24,890 bases of DNA from a virus. This document shows, one piece after another, positions 1 to 6,982 of the stretch. The stretch lies in IMG/VR virus record IMGVR_UViG_3300007734_000506, positions 1 through 24,890 of that record; one strand, written 5' to 3'. Within the stretch, counting starts at the first letter, position 1. The number at the start of each line of letters is the position of its first letter. Below the pieces are notes generated by a model. That model saw only the letters and a list, made by a program, of their open reading frames with translations, was not told where the DNA came from and did not search any database. The position numbers and the translations under genes are program-made.

Positions 1-1924
1 TCTTCACCCGCTTGTCAAACTCTTTTGAAGTTGCATCATCTTGATTTGGCAGGTTCTTGGTCAGTGCCGCCATATTTTTGGCCTGAATCTCTTGGGGCAT
101 CAACTGAGCCTCAATTGCCAACTTCTGTGCTTCTGCACGATTTTGTTCAGCTTGAGTCGTATTGACAGCAATCTGAGCCTGTGCAGCTTGCATAGCCAAC
201 TGTTGTTGCATCTGAGCCATTTGCTCTGCTTGCGGATTAGGCTGGCTCATCTTGTCCAACTGATCCATCAATTCATAGCGGTTGGTCAATGAAGAATTAG
301 CCAAAACACCTTTCAGAATCAATGGCAACACAGGAGTGTTGGGGCCAAGGGTCTGGAGCAAGCCAATGAACATCTGTTGTTCATGCTCACGAGCAATGAT
401 GCCCAGAGTAGCCGTAGGAATGAAGGTCATGTCCACAGAGGGGTAACGCTCTGGGTCAAACTGCATGTACCTGAAAGCCGCCTTCTGGATAAAGGGAATC
501 AGGAAGTCTTCTTGGAAGTTCACCAGAGTACGCTTGTACTTCTTGATGATGGTGGCGACTGCCATAGACATACCGCCTTGCCCCATGTCTCTAGCACCAG
601 CACTGACCATGCCCTGAGAATCCAAAGTTCCCGTGGATTGCAGGAGCATACGCTCGAAATCCTTGGCAGTGGCTAGGTTGTTGCCATCAGTCTGACCAAA
701 CTTGAAGGGATACAGAATCTCTGAAGGTGCGCCATTGGTAAGAATCGCCTTCCCAGGCTTGACTTCAAACTTAGCACCACGAGGCAAACGGGTTGCATCC
801 ATTGCAATCATGGGGCTAGTGGTCAGCGCCAATGAATCCAAGTGAGAGCGAATCTGAGCATCAATAGCCTTTTGCATATTGAAGGCTTTTTCCACTGTGC
901 CACGACCCAAAAGACGATTGGGAACAGTGTCATCTTGGTAGGTCAGAACAGGACGATCCTTCATCATGTAAGGATTTGCCTCTGCTTTTAGCAATTGTCC
1001 ATCGTTGGCAATTACGACAATGGCCTCAACCATGTCTGAATATTCTTCAGCAGCGGAACTCTCAGGGAATAACTCGACAATATTCTTGTTTTCCTCAAGG
1101 TTCTCTAGGTATTCACGGGGAACCAGGCCATAATAAGTCAGCAAAAGTACCTTATCGTCCTGATATTGGGTAACTTCTTGGGTTGGCTCTAAGTCAGTAT
1201 CTTCATAGGTGGGCGTAATGTCTACTTTTCGATAGATTCCACGCTCAATGCCTTCAACAATCTTATGAATACTTATGTATTTCTCAATTGCGACCCCCAT
1301 GCAATCATCAACTGAGGTTCCATTGGGGTCAAAAAGAAAGTTTTTGGGGTTAATAGGGGAAATTCTGACCGAAATCCTGTCTTTTTCCACTACGCCAATT
1401 GCGGCTTGGCCCATTTGCCCAGGAATCGGCTGAGTAGAGGGCACAAACTGCTTTTCAGTCTTAACGACAATCTCGCCAATGCCTGTGCCGTAAATTTCTG
1501 CCATCAACTCAATGGCATCAATGGATTTGCGTATCTTGTCCCGCTTGAAATCCTCCATCAACTGGGCTTTGATGATGCCCACATCAATGGGGTTGTTGTT
1601 CACATCCCGAATATCATCTTGAATGTCAAAGAATTCGCCCTGACCAAAGATAGCTTCCATAATCTCAGCATGGCGAGTCTCTACGGCTTGTTGGGTAGCA
1701 GGGGTTACGATGCGTGAACGCTCAGACTCACGGGTTTTGTCTTCAGATGCCCACTGACCACGAAAGATTCGCTCGTATTCCAGATAATCAGGCAGGTAGT
1801 TGGTATCTCTCCAATCACGCCAGCGGTTGCAATGGTCAACAACAAAATCAGTCAGTTCCTTATCAGCCTCAGTCGGCTCATAAAACTCATTTTGCTCTAG
1901 CTTTTCTTGCTTATCTGTTGCCAT
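1..1924 (-). CDS. Portal (head-tail connector) protein, 3' end cut by window edge
   Basis: The frame is open from the ATG at 1924 to the left edge, at least 641 codons, so the C-terminus is missing. The dodecameric portal forms the DNA gate at the capsid vertex and the docking site for terminase and tail. I recognise the protein by its length, its place directly after terL, and its podoviral portal-like character: N-terminal acidic helical segment (MATDKQEKLEQ...), a central part rich in charged beta strands, and a Gln/Ala-rich helical C-terminal part (AQMQQQLAVANTQAQIAV), as in the barrel helices of P22-like portals. The start overlaps the terL stop by one base (TAATG), indicating translational coupling. 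No sharp catalytic motif exists for this family, so the call rests on context and overall character. Confidence 0.85.
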   Translation of the reverse strand, partial: MATDKQEKLEQNEFYEPTEADKELTDFVVDHCNRWRDWRDTNYLPDYLEYERIFRGQWASEDKTRESERSRIVTPATQQAVETRHAEIMEAIFGQGEFFDIQDDIRDVNNNPIDVGIIKAQLMEDFKRDKIRKSIDAIELMAEIYGTGIGEIVVKTEKQFVPSTQPIPGQMGQAAIGVVEKDRISVRISPINPKNFLFDPNGTSVDDCMGVAIEKYISIHKIVEGIERGIYRKVDITPTYEDTDLEPTQEVTQYQDDKVLLLTYYGLVPREYLENLEENKNIVELFPESSAAEEYSDMVEAIVVIANDGQLLKAEANPYMMKDRPVLTYQDDTVPNRLLGRGTVEKAFNMQKAIDAQIRSHLDSLALTTSPMIAMDATRLPRGAKFEVKPGKAILTNGAPSEILYPFKFGQTDGNNLATAKDFERMLLQSTGTLDSQGMVSAGARDMGQGGMSMAVATIIKKYKRTLVNFQEDFLIPFIQKAAFRYMQFDPERYPSVDMTFIPTATLGIIAREHEQQMFIGLLQTLGPNTPVLPLILKGVLANSSLTNRYELMDQLDKMSQPNPQAEQMAQMQQQLAMQAAQAQIAVNTTQAEQNRAEAQKLAIEAQLMPQEIQAKNMAALTKNLPNQDDATSKEFDKRVK

Positions 1925-3183
1925 TAAACCCCCGATATGATGTCTACAGGCTCCCACTCTTCATCTTCTTCGGCTTCAAAGTAAGATGTTACAGCCAATT
2001 GATCGATATAACTCAAAGCATCGGGTAAGTCATCATGTACGCCATTGGCAGGAAACATCAAGAGTTGATCGGTAAATGTGTCCCAATCTTCTTCAGAGTT
2101 CAGCACAATTCGCCCATGCTCAAACCGCCCTTGGAGACTCCAGATGATTCTGTCTGTCTTTTTCCTGTTGCCATGCGTTAGGTCAACTATGTGCGAATAT
2201 ACATTATTTTTCCGCATCAGGTCACTGAGGTAGGGCAAAACAGCATTTTTAAGCGCCCCACGCTCAATTCCCACCGAAATTGGCCTGTAATCCCGCATCT
2301 TCATCAGGATTTTGGCAGCAGTTTCCCGAATGTCCCATCTGCCATGATCAATCTCTTTGACAAACCACTTCCCATCATCAGTGACCTTGACCACTGCAAT
2401 GGCGCTCTCATCTAGCCTTTTCTTTGCGTTAGCAGCTTGTTTAGCCACCTCTTCAAATCCTGCCAAGTCGATTGCAATGAAGTAACTACCATACTCAGGT
2501 TCCACACCATATTTGATCCAATCTTCTTTAAAAACATCGCTTCCTGCGTTGTCAAAGGACGCTAGATATTCCTGCTTGAAAGCAAAGGATGACAGCGTTT
2601 TCTTGGCAGACTCAATCTCAGTTGGGTCTATCAATGGGTTATCTTGGGTTGTAAAGTGCCAAGACTTCCAATCAGGATCAGACCCCTCTTGGCCCATCTT
2701 GAACAGATCATAGAACCAGTTGCGGCCCTTGGGAGTGCCAATGAATATGGCTCTGCCCTTTTTGTCTGACAAAGAAGCCCTGATGACCTGCTCCCAGGCT
2801 TCAGGCTTAATGTCCGCAACCTCGTCTAGCACCGCATAGGTAAGGGACACACCCCGCAGAGTATCTGGTCTATCAGCGCCACGAACATAAATCTTTGCAC
2901 CATTTATCATGGTGATGTCCATATTGTTGATGTGACTAGCCTGGATAACATCCCTGCCAATCTCCATCAAAACATCCCAGATAATTTGCCTAGCTTGTCC
3001 ATTGGTAGGCGCAACATAGAGAACTGCGCTACCTGCTGGGCAACGCAATGCTTCAATAATTAGCGTAGTAGCCGCTAACCTAGACTTGCCACAGCGCCGA
3101 CCAGCAGCCACAACCTTAAACCTTGTTTTGTCAGTAAAGACAGTTTGTTGCCAAGGAAGGAGTGAGAAGTTAAGGTCAGACAT
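1924..3183 (-). CDS. terL: Terminase large subunit
   Basis: This 419-residue protein is the ATP-driven DNA-packaging motor and headful or cos nuclease. The N-terminal ATPase shows Walker A at residues 26-34 (AAGRRCGKS), Walker B near 117-121 (YAVLDE, with catalytic Glu after Asp) and a coupling motif GTPKGRNWFYDL at 149-160. The RNase H-like nuclease domain begins near 234, with acidic residues in FIAIDLAG (about 235-242), VGIERG and the C-terminal HDDLPDAL. Length is normal for the family. It starts 8 bases inside the end of the small-subunit gene and its stop shares a base with the portal start, so the three genes form one translationally coupled packaging operon read leftwards. Confidence 0.95.
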   Translation of the reverse strand: MSDLNFSLLPWQQTVFTDKTRFKVVAAGRRCGKSRLAATTLIIEALRCPAGSAVLYVAPTNGQARQIIWDVLMEIGRDVIQASHINNMDITMINGAKIYVRGADRPDTLRGVSLTYAVLDEVADIKPEAWEQVIRASLSDKKGRAIFIGTPKGRNWFYDLFKMGQEGSDPDWKSWHFTTQDNPLIDPTEIESAKKTLSSFAFKQEYLASFDNAGSDVFKEDWIKYGVEPEYGSYFIAIDLAGFEEVAKQAANAKKRLDESAIAVVKVTDDGKWFVKEIDHGRWDIRETAAKILMKMRDYRPISVGIERGALKNAVLPYLSDLMRKNNVYSHIVDLTHGNRKKTDRIIWSLQGRFEHGRIVLNSEEDWDTFTDQLLMFPANGVHDDLPDALSYIDQLAVTSYFEAEEDEEWEPVDIISGV

Positions 3184-3571
3184 TTTTTGGTTCTATATCT
3201 TCAGCATCTACAGTATTTTCGCCAATCGTAACTCCGCCAATGCCGGAGATAGTGATGTTTACAGCAGAACGCTGTTTGCCTTCTTTCTCAAACAGACTGA
3301 CGGGAAGCATCCGATCCATACAGAGTTTGAGCATAGCCGCCTGTGCAGGGTGATCGTCATCCATTGCAATCTGAATTGCTTTGTGGACAACATTGGAACC
3401 AGCACTGTTTATCAGGAGGTCTTTGAGTTCTTTGATGCGCTGAACTTCAGTCTTTGGCAGGAGAGCCGCAGGTCTATCAGCATAGGTAGCCATAGTGAAC
3501 TTCTTGTTCACAGCACCCTTAGGGCGACCTTTTTTCTTTAGGTTGTTTGGCAAGGCATCAATCACATTCAT
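3176..3571 (-). CDS. terS: Probable terminase small subunit
   Basis: The 131-residue protein lies immediately upstream of terL and overlaps it by 8 bases, the usual place of the DNA-recognition subunit. The N-terminus carries a basic KKKGRPKGAVNKK stretch (about residues 12-24), as found in the DUF5681-type N-terminus of many phage small terminases. The middle (about 45-90) is predicted helical and could form the oligomer core, and the C-terminus is acidic (GENTVDAEDIEP), suitable for contacting the large subunit. The family is assigned by position and this N-terminal signature; there is no catalytic motif to confirm it. Confidence 0.7.
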   Translation of the reverse strand: MNVIDALPNNLKKKGRPKGAVNKKFTMATYADRPAALLPKTEVQRIKELKDLLINSAGSNVVHKAIQIAMDDDHPAQAAMLKLCMDRMLPVSLFEKEGKQRSAVNITISGIGGVTIGENTVDAEDIEPKNV

Positions 3572-3600
3572 ACTTTACCCACTAATGGAAGTTTGGGCAG

Positions 3601-3629
3601 ACTATACATTGTTTGACAAGTGGGGTAAA
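3601..3629 (-). promoter_or_regulatory. Candidate sigma-70 promoter of the terminase operon
   Basis: On the minus strand TTTACC (3629-3624) and TATAGT (3606-3601) are separated by exactly 17 bases. The -10 matches consensus at five of six positions; the -35 is weak. The -35 lies inside a GGGTTTACCC copy of the recurrent motif, so a protein bound to that motif would directly block or help polymerase. The spacing to the terS start (3571) leaves a leader of about 25 bases. Confidence 0.45.
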
Positions 3630-4040
3630 CCCTAGTACATTCTTCACGGGGCCATCACCCAGCCCTCCATGCGGTGGAACCGACCAATTGGGATAATCGT
3701 AGCGAGTCAGGCGACTCTTAAGTAGCCCCCCATCATTCGGGATGAATCATGGCAAGGTGAACAGGAAACGTAGTCTGAGCCACTTGTCTGACAAACAAGA
3801 TACTGGTTAGCTTAGATAAACAAGAGGTTCACTTCTGAAAAGAAGACTAACCCTCACGGGTGCCTGAACTCGTCTATACCCTACCACCACCCGTCTGTAG
3901 CACCTACTCCCTTCCCAACAAAAGCTAATCATTGCTATAACAAACCTTGATTTGACTTCTCGTGTGCGGAGGGGGCACCACAAAATCTCTTACGCCACAC
4001 ACACCCCCTCCCCCCCATGTTTGTTGCGCCACTGCAACAC

Positions 4041-4149
4041 AGGGTAAACCCTATTAGGGTAAACCCTGAATTAATTAACCGACCGGTCGGTCGGGTTATG
4101 CATGTCGTCTAAGCACCTTTTCAATGACACTTTACGGGTAAACCCTAAT
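4041..4149. repeat. Cluster of palindromes: three GGGTAAACCC sites, TTAATTAA, CCGACCGGTCGG
   Basis: AGGGTAAACCCTA (4041-4053) and TAGGGTAAACCCT (4055-4067) are spaced 15 bases apart. They are followed by TTAATTAA (4071-4078), the perfect 12-base palindrome CCGACCGGTCGG (4079-4090), and a third ACGGGTAAACCCTAA copy (4134-4148). A fourth copy lies 400 bases to the left at 3623. Such tight clustering of symmetric sites is typical of operators, iterons or packaging/cos elements. Which of these it is cannot be decided from the sequence. Confidence 0.6.
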
Positions 4150-4181
4150 CCGAATCGTTTCATCATGTGGAATATTTTAGA

Positions 4182-4303
4182 GTTACATTTCATGTTGTGA
4201 GATATTATATAGGGGTTATTACTATAAGGGTTTTCATGTTGCTGATTTTCTTGTTTAAAATCAACGATGTATAAAAACTGGCACGATTCTATTATGCTAT
4301 ATA
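4182..4303 (+). promoter_or_regulatory. AT-rich promoter region for the rightward operon (weak)
   Basis: Two candidate promoters precede the first rightward gene. One is GTTACA (4182-4187), 18 bases, TATATA (4206-4211). The other is an extended -10-like TGcTATATA (4295-4303) with no good -35. A promoter is expected here because the flanking operons diverge, but neither candidate is strong. A phage-specific or activated promoter is equally possible. Confidence 0.25.
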
Positions 4304-4354
4304 TGTGAGAGCGTCGAAAAACTCTCAGTCATCAACCATCGAAAGGCGTTCAAA

Positions 4355-4933
4355 ATGACAAGCAACATCACCAGGGAGCAATGGCTCTCCAAGGCCACCG
4401 AAGAACTCAGGAAACTATTTAAACAGCATGGGGAGGCCATCCCTGAGCGCATCAGGTCATCTTGCGGTTTCCCTTCAAAGTCAGCCCTCAGCGCCAAGAA
4501 TCGGCGCATTGGAGAATGCTGGTCATCACGGGCGAGCGCTGACAGCCACGCTGAGATTTTCATCTCGCCCACCATCTCAGACAGTTCGCGGGTCTTGGAC
4601 ATTCTCGCCCATGAGTTGATCCACGCGGTTCACCCTGGTGACGGGCACGGCAAGAAGTTCGGGCGCACGGCTCGTGCCATCGGCTTAGAAGGCAAGCTGA
4701 CAGCCACCACGGCTGGCCCTGAATTCTTGGCCTGGGCTGAACCCGTGCTGGCTCGCCTTGGCGCTTACCCTCACGCTGACCTTATCCCTTCAAACGCTCA
4801 AAAGAAACAGACCACGCGCCTGTTGAAATGCGTCTGCCGTGACTGTGGTTATACAGTTCGGGTTGCTGGCAAGTGGCTGAATGAGATGGGCGCACCTCAC
4901 TGCCCTGACCATGGCGAGATGCAAAGGGTTTAA
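4355..4933 (+). CDS. SprT-like zinc metalloprotease-fold protein
   Basis: This 192-residue protein has the zinc-metalloprotease signature HELIH at 86-90 (His86, Glu87, His90) and a further His at 98 (GDGHGKKF), the usual third ligand of SprT/Spartan-like domains. A C-terminal zinc-ribbon-like part follows: Cys159/161/164 and the HCPDH group at 182-186. Conserved-looking RIGECWSS and EIFISPT segments precede the active site. Cellular Spartan degrades DNA-protein crosslinks; SprT-like proteins are also found in phages, where the role is not established. Start: ATG 4355 follows the leader TCGAAAGGCGTTCAAAATG. It is the first gene of the rightward small-gene operon, a place where early host-interaction genes are common. 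All expected metal ligands are intact. Confidence 0.88.
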   Translation: MTSNITREQWLSKATEELRKLFKQHGEAIPERIRSSCGFPSKSALSAKNRRIGECWSSRASADSHAEIFISPTISDSSRVLDILAHELIHAVHPGDGHGKKFGRTARAIGLEGKLTATTAGPEFLAWAEPVLARLGAYPHADLIPSNAQKKQTTRLLKCVCRDCGYTVRVAGKWLNEMGAPHCPDHGEMQRV

Positions 4934-4944
4934 ACAGTCTGACT

Positions 4945-4981
4945 GTCAGCCCTGCGGGTCAGGGTTGACGGGCATATTGCC
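4945..4981 (+). promoter_or_regulatory. Strong intergenic stem-loop pair
   Basis: GTCAGCCCTG (4945-4954) pairs with CAGGGTTGAC (4960-4969) over 10 positions with one G-U pair and a five-base loop. It is followed immediately by GGCA-tat-TGCC (4971-4981). There is no T tract, so this does not look like a rho-independent terminator. It sits between the SprT-like gene and the next start at 5013 and could be an mRNA processing or stability element. Confidence 0.5.
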
Positions 4982-5012
4982 AAACTTTATAACTTTGAAA
5001 GGCGTGAAAACC

Positions 5013-5219
5013 ATGAACATACTGACCGACCCTGACCAAATTGAGCATTTTCGCTTGCTGACCTTGTGGCGTGGCCTGGGCCTCGAACTTAAAGGCATGA
5101 AAATGAGCCGTGGCGCATCTTGTTACAAAATCCTCAAGAGCATGGGCATGACAGGCACCAAGCAACAGGTGCACACCGACCTGGGCAAACTGCTGGGCAA
5201 AATCCCTGAGACAGTTTAA
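5013..5219 (+). CDS. Small hypothetical phage protein (68 aa)
   Basis: The start ATG 5013 is chosen because it follows the recurrent leader TTTGAAAGGCGTGAAAACC; a longer in-frame extension to 4881 would overlap the SprT-like gene and the hairpins. The protein (MNILTDPDQIEHFRLLTLWRG...) is basic and probably helical, with Met/Lys-rich and Gly-containing segments (LKGMKMSRGASCYKILK). The part around residues 30-60 could be a small helix-turn-helix-like unit, but that is only an impression. I do not recognise the family. It is the second gene of the rightward operon. Confidence 0.7.
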   Translation: MNILTDPDQIEHFRLLTLWRGLGLELKGMKMSRGASCYKILKSMGMTGTKQQVHTDLGKLLGKIPETV

Positions 5220-5240
5220 ACAACTTGAAAGGCTTTCAAA

Positions 5241-5456
5241 ATGACAAACAAATCTCTCACCCCTTCCGAACTTTACCTTTCCGCTTGCGAACTCAGCACG
5301 GGTCAGCATGGCTCTTTTGCTGGGGCCATTGGAGATGCTTACATCGTTGCTGACAAGGGCAACTCTCAAAAGCTCGTGGACGCTTTCCCTGAGCTTTTCT
5401 TGCGTGGCTGGCATTGGGTGCAATCCAAGCGCATCAACCAAACCGATAGAGTTTAA
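5241..5456 (+). CDS. Small hypothetical phage protein (71 aa)
   Basis: ATG 5241 follows the leader ACTTGAAAGGCTTTCAAA, one of the best copies of the shared ribosome-binding cassette. The product (MTNKSLTPSELYLSACELST...) is soluble-looking, with a Ser/Thr-rich N-terminus and an aromatic segment near the C-terminus (LFLRGWHWVQSKR). I see no known motif, signal peptide or membrane segment. It lies 21 bases after the previous gene and is followed by a possible 26-codon membrane peptide. Confidence 0.7.
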   Translation: MTNKSLTPSELYLSACELSTGQHGSFAGAIGDAYIVADKGNSQKLVDAFPELFLRGWHWVQSKRINQTDRV

Positions 5457-5461
5457 ACATC

Positions 5462-5542
5462 ATGCACCCATCTGACAAAATCGTCGTAATCGGTTCGGCC
5501 TTGGCTTTCATGGCCTTGGCCTTCATTCTGTACACATTCTGA
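5462..5542 (+). CDS. Possible 26-residue membrane peptide
   Basis: This short ORF encodes MHPSDKIVVIGSALAFMALA followed by FILYTF: a charged N-terminus and one hydrophobic helix of about 18 residues, as in single-span phage microproteins. It fits exactly between the stop at 5456 and the next gene, and its TGA (5540-5542) overlaps the leader of that gene (TCTGAAAGGCTTCACC). The ribosome-binding site upstream is weak, without the GAAAGGC cassette, so the gene may be translated by coupling or may not be real. Confidence 0.35.
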   Translation: MHPSDKIVVIGSALAFMALAFILYTF

Positions 5543-5553
5543 AAGGCTTCACC

Positions 5554-5730
5554 ATGTACACCATCACCATGCACCAAAAAACTCAGGCAGAGGGCTGGAA
5601 ACCAGTTAAAACTCTGCCCATTGATTCACCCTTGTGGGATTCCCACGATCAATCATGGATTAAAACCTTAATTGATCATGGCACGATGGTCATCACCATC
5701 GGGCACATTATGTATCAGTTGAACCGATAA
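5554..5730 (+). CDS. Small hypothetical protein (58 aa)
   Basis: This 58-residue ORF starts at ATG 5554, 8 bases after GAAAGGC in the leader CTGAAAGGCTTCACC, which is the main support for it. The product begins MYTITMHQKTQAEGWKPVKT and ends in a hydrophobic stretch (TMVITIGHIMYQL) that may pack as a beta strand and helix. It lies in line with the operon between genes at 5462 and 5756. Function is not recognised. Confidence 0.62.
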   Translation: MYTITMHQKTQAEGWKPVKTLPIDSPLWDSHDQSWIKTLIDHGTMVITIGHIMYQLNR

Positions 5731-5755
5731 AACCACACTTTGAAAGGCTTAAATC

Positions 5756-6025
5756 ATGCGTCAATATACTATCGAACAATTTAAATCCGACCTTTCAAGC
5801 CCATACGCTTGGCCTGGGGGTTATCCACGCTATTTCATAACCTCCGATGGTGCGGCACTATCGTATAAATCAGCTATGCACAATCAAAAACTGATATTTG
5901 ATGCCATCACAGAACGATCTAATGATGGCTGGCAGGTGGTTGGCTGTGAAATAAACTGGGAGGATTCAGGCCTGTATTGTGACGATACCAGCGAGCGAAT
6001 CCAATCCGCTTACGCTGAAGAATGA
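5756..6025 (+). CDS. Hypothetical phage protein (89 aa)
   Basis: ATG 5756 follows TTTGAAAGGCTTAAATC, the shared leader. The protein (MRQYTIEQFKSDLSSPYAWP...) is rich in aromatic residues and acidic, with a possible alpha/beta character: a proline/glycine turn (WPGGYPRYF), a DGAALSYKS segment and a C-terminal CEINWEDSGLYCDD segment. The two Cys in that last segment could be a coincidence. There is no membrane segment and no recognised domain. It is followed by a hairpin at 6044. Confidence 0.7.
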   Translation: MRQYTIEQFKSDLSSPYAWPGGYPRYFITSDGAALSYKSAMHNQKLIFDAITERSNDGWQVVGCEINWEDSGLYCDDTSERIQSAYAEE

Positions 6026-6043
6026 ACCATAAAACCTAGACTG

Positions 6044-6063
6044 AAGGGCATTTTGTGCCCTTT
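6044..6063 (+). terminator. Terminator-like hairpin, short T tract
   Basis: AAGGGCA (6044-6050), TTTTG loop, TGCCCTT (6056-6062) make a 7-bp stem followed by only one further T. It lies between the 89-aa gene and the gene at 6111. The T tract is too short for strong termination, so it may be a partial terminator or attenuator within the operon. Right after it comes the direct repeat CCTGGG...TTGCCTGGG (6066-6082). Confidence 0.4.
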
Positions 6064-6110
6064 GGCCTGGGCTTTGCCTGGGTTCTTCAACTTTTAAAAA
6101 GGCGTTCAAA

Positions 6111-6533
6111 ATGTCAGCTTTCATCGTCACCGACACTCACATAAATGCTCTGGTTCGATATGCCTCACGGCATAAGTTATCAGTTTTTTTCAACAGGCAA
6201 TTAGGTTTCCCGTTTGGAAAAGAGCAATTAAAAACTTACGGTAATGAGCAAGCCGTTGCTCAAATATTATTAGACGAAAATGTTAAAAGCGTAAATTATC
6301 GTTATCGTGATAATGAGGTTATGACAATAACTTATGACCCTGGCGCACCAATATTAACAGCAATTCAGGCAATTAAAGCGGCTCAGTGCTTGAAATATCA
6401 ATCAAATGAATGCGATGATTTTGAAGAATCTATTGCGTTTAAACTGATTGAAGCAATTATTGCAGACGCAATCCCACGGCTAGAGGGTTACGAGTCCGCA
6501 AGCTGGGCCATTGCAGACAAGGTGGTAGCATGA
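6111..6533 (+). CDS. Hypothetical phage protein (140 aa), MSAFIV family
   Basis: The 140-residue product begins MSAFIVTDTHINALVRYASR, a start I associate with hypothetical proteins carried by phages and plasmids; their function is unknown to me. It appears alpha/beta and acidic, ends with helices (AIADAIPRLEGYESASWAI), and has no membrane segment. Codon use is more AT-rich than in the SprT-like gene, hinting at separate acquisition. The leader TTAAAAAGGCGTTCAAA precedes ATG 6111. Its TGA overlaps the ATG of the next gene (ATGA at 6530), so the two are coupled. Confidence 0.72.
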   Translation: MSAFIVTDTHINALVRYASRHKLSVFFNRQLGFPFGKEQLKTYGNEQAVAQILLDENVKSVNYRYRDNEVMTITYDPGAPILTAIQAIKAAQCLKYQSNECDDFEESIAFKLIEAIIADAIPRLEGYESASWAIADKVVA

Positions 6534-6736
6534 GAACCCCACAATTCCCAAGGCATGAAAATGCTAAAACCGCCGCAATTTGGGGTTGTTTGCAATGCTT
6601 GAAACCATTAAATCCTGAAAGCGTCAAAGATGATGGATATGCAGATGGCAGAGGCAGATATTGCATCAAATGCGATCATTGTCAAATGTCAACATGGTTT
6701 GATATTTGGGACAAATCAGGCAATCCAATCAAATAG
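6530..6736 (+). CDS. Small putative zinc-ribbon protein (68 aa)
   Basis: The start overlaps the previous stop (ATGA). The protein carries two Cys pairs, CLQC at about residues 20-23 and CIKCDHC at about 45-51, separated by a Gly/Asp-rich linker (DDGYADGRGRY), followed by aromatic residues (WFDIWDKSG). This is the layout of a small treble-clef or rubredoxin-like zinc ribbon. Such proteins in phages can be nucleic-acid or polymerase binders, but nothing here fixes the partner. Confidence 0.65.
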   Translation: MRTPQFPRHENAKTAAIWGCLQCLKPLNPESVKDDGYADGRGRYCIKCDHCQMSTWFDIWDKSGNPIK

Positions 6737-6747
6737 GAACTAAACCA

Positions 6748-6921
6748 ATGACACAATCCCAAGCCCTCACTCAAGCCCTCGTTTTGGCCATCATCGCTCC
6801 AGATGATGTAAAAGCAGCCCAAGCGTCAACCCTTGCAGAACAAATCGCCCAAGGGTTAACCCGTGCCCAAGTAAATCGTTGCAAGGCCCAAGCATTGAAG
6901 ATGATAGGGGAAAACCCTTGA
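6748..6921 (+). CDS. Small Ala-rich helical phage protein (57 aa)
   Basis: The start ATG 6748 is preferred (TAGGAAC 7 bases upstream) over a longer in-frame form beginning inside the previous gene. The product (MTQSQALTQALVLAIIAPDD...) is an alpha-helical, Ala/Gln-rich protein: helix, APDDVKAAQASTLAEQIAQG turn, then a helix with AQVNRCKAQALK. I have seen similar short proteins in many phages of Proteobacteria, with no known function. The 3' end overlaps a TAGGGGAAAACCCTT motif (6905-6919), and a GGGTTAACCC palindrome lies inside the gene (6853-6862). Confidence 0.65.
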   Translation: MTQSQALTQALVLAIIAPDDVKAAQASTLAEQIAQGLTRAQVNRCKAQALKMIGENP

Positions 6922-6982
6922 TCTATGCCACCCTTGCACTAATCCTGAGAATATTAACCCGCAAAAAATGAAAGGCTTTGAA

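Larger units (their letters stand above)
3572..4354. other. Gene-free divergent region with hairpins and palindromes
   Basis: No ORF of useful length is present on either strand between terS (leftward) and the SprT-like gene (rightward). The region holds several inverted repeats: GAGTC-aggc-GACTC at 3704-3717; TTGTC-t-GACAA at 3784-3794; and a possible three-way junction at 3827-3869, in which GTTCA/TGAAC encloses CTTCT-gaaa-AGAAG and ACCC-tcac-GGGT. Four GGGTAAACCC copies, TTAATTAA and CCGACCGGTCGG also lie here. The right part (4150-4310) is AT-rich. Position next to terS is where a cos site or packaging recognition site is commonly found, and the divergent layout requires promoters; a structured RNA is also possible. 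No tRNA is seen. Confidence 0.7.

Noticed and set aside
3086-3541. 151-codon plus-strand ORF opposite terS/terL
   Set aside because: Antisense to two well-supported genes, with a composition typical of a reverse-frame shadow.
3649-3735. tRNA-like fold: GGGGCCA and TAGCCCC ends about 80 bases apart followed by CCA
   Set aside because: The acceptor pairing has a mismatch, and there is no T-arm GTTCRA sequence or recognisable D-arm or anticodon arm.
4279-4297. TGGCACG resembling the -24 box of a sigma-54 promoter
   Set aside because: No GC pair at the required -12 spacing.
6918-6971. TTG-started 17-residue hydrophobic peptide ending RKK after the 57-aa gene
   Set aside because: Too short, with no ribosome-binding cassette of the type used by neighbours; the sequence may only be spacer.
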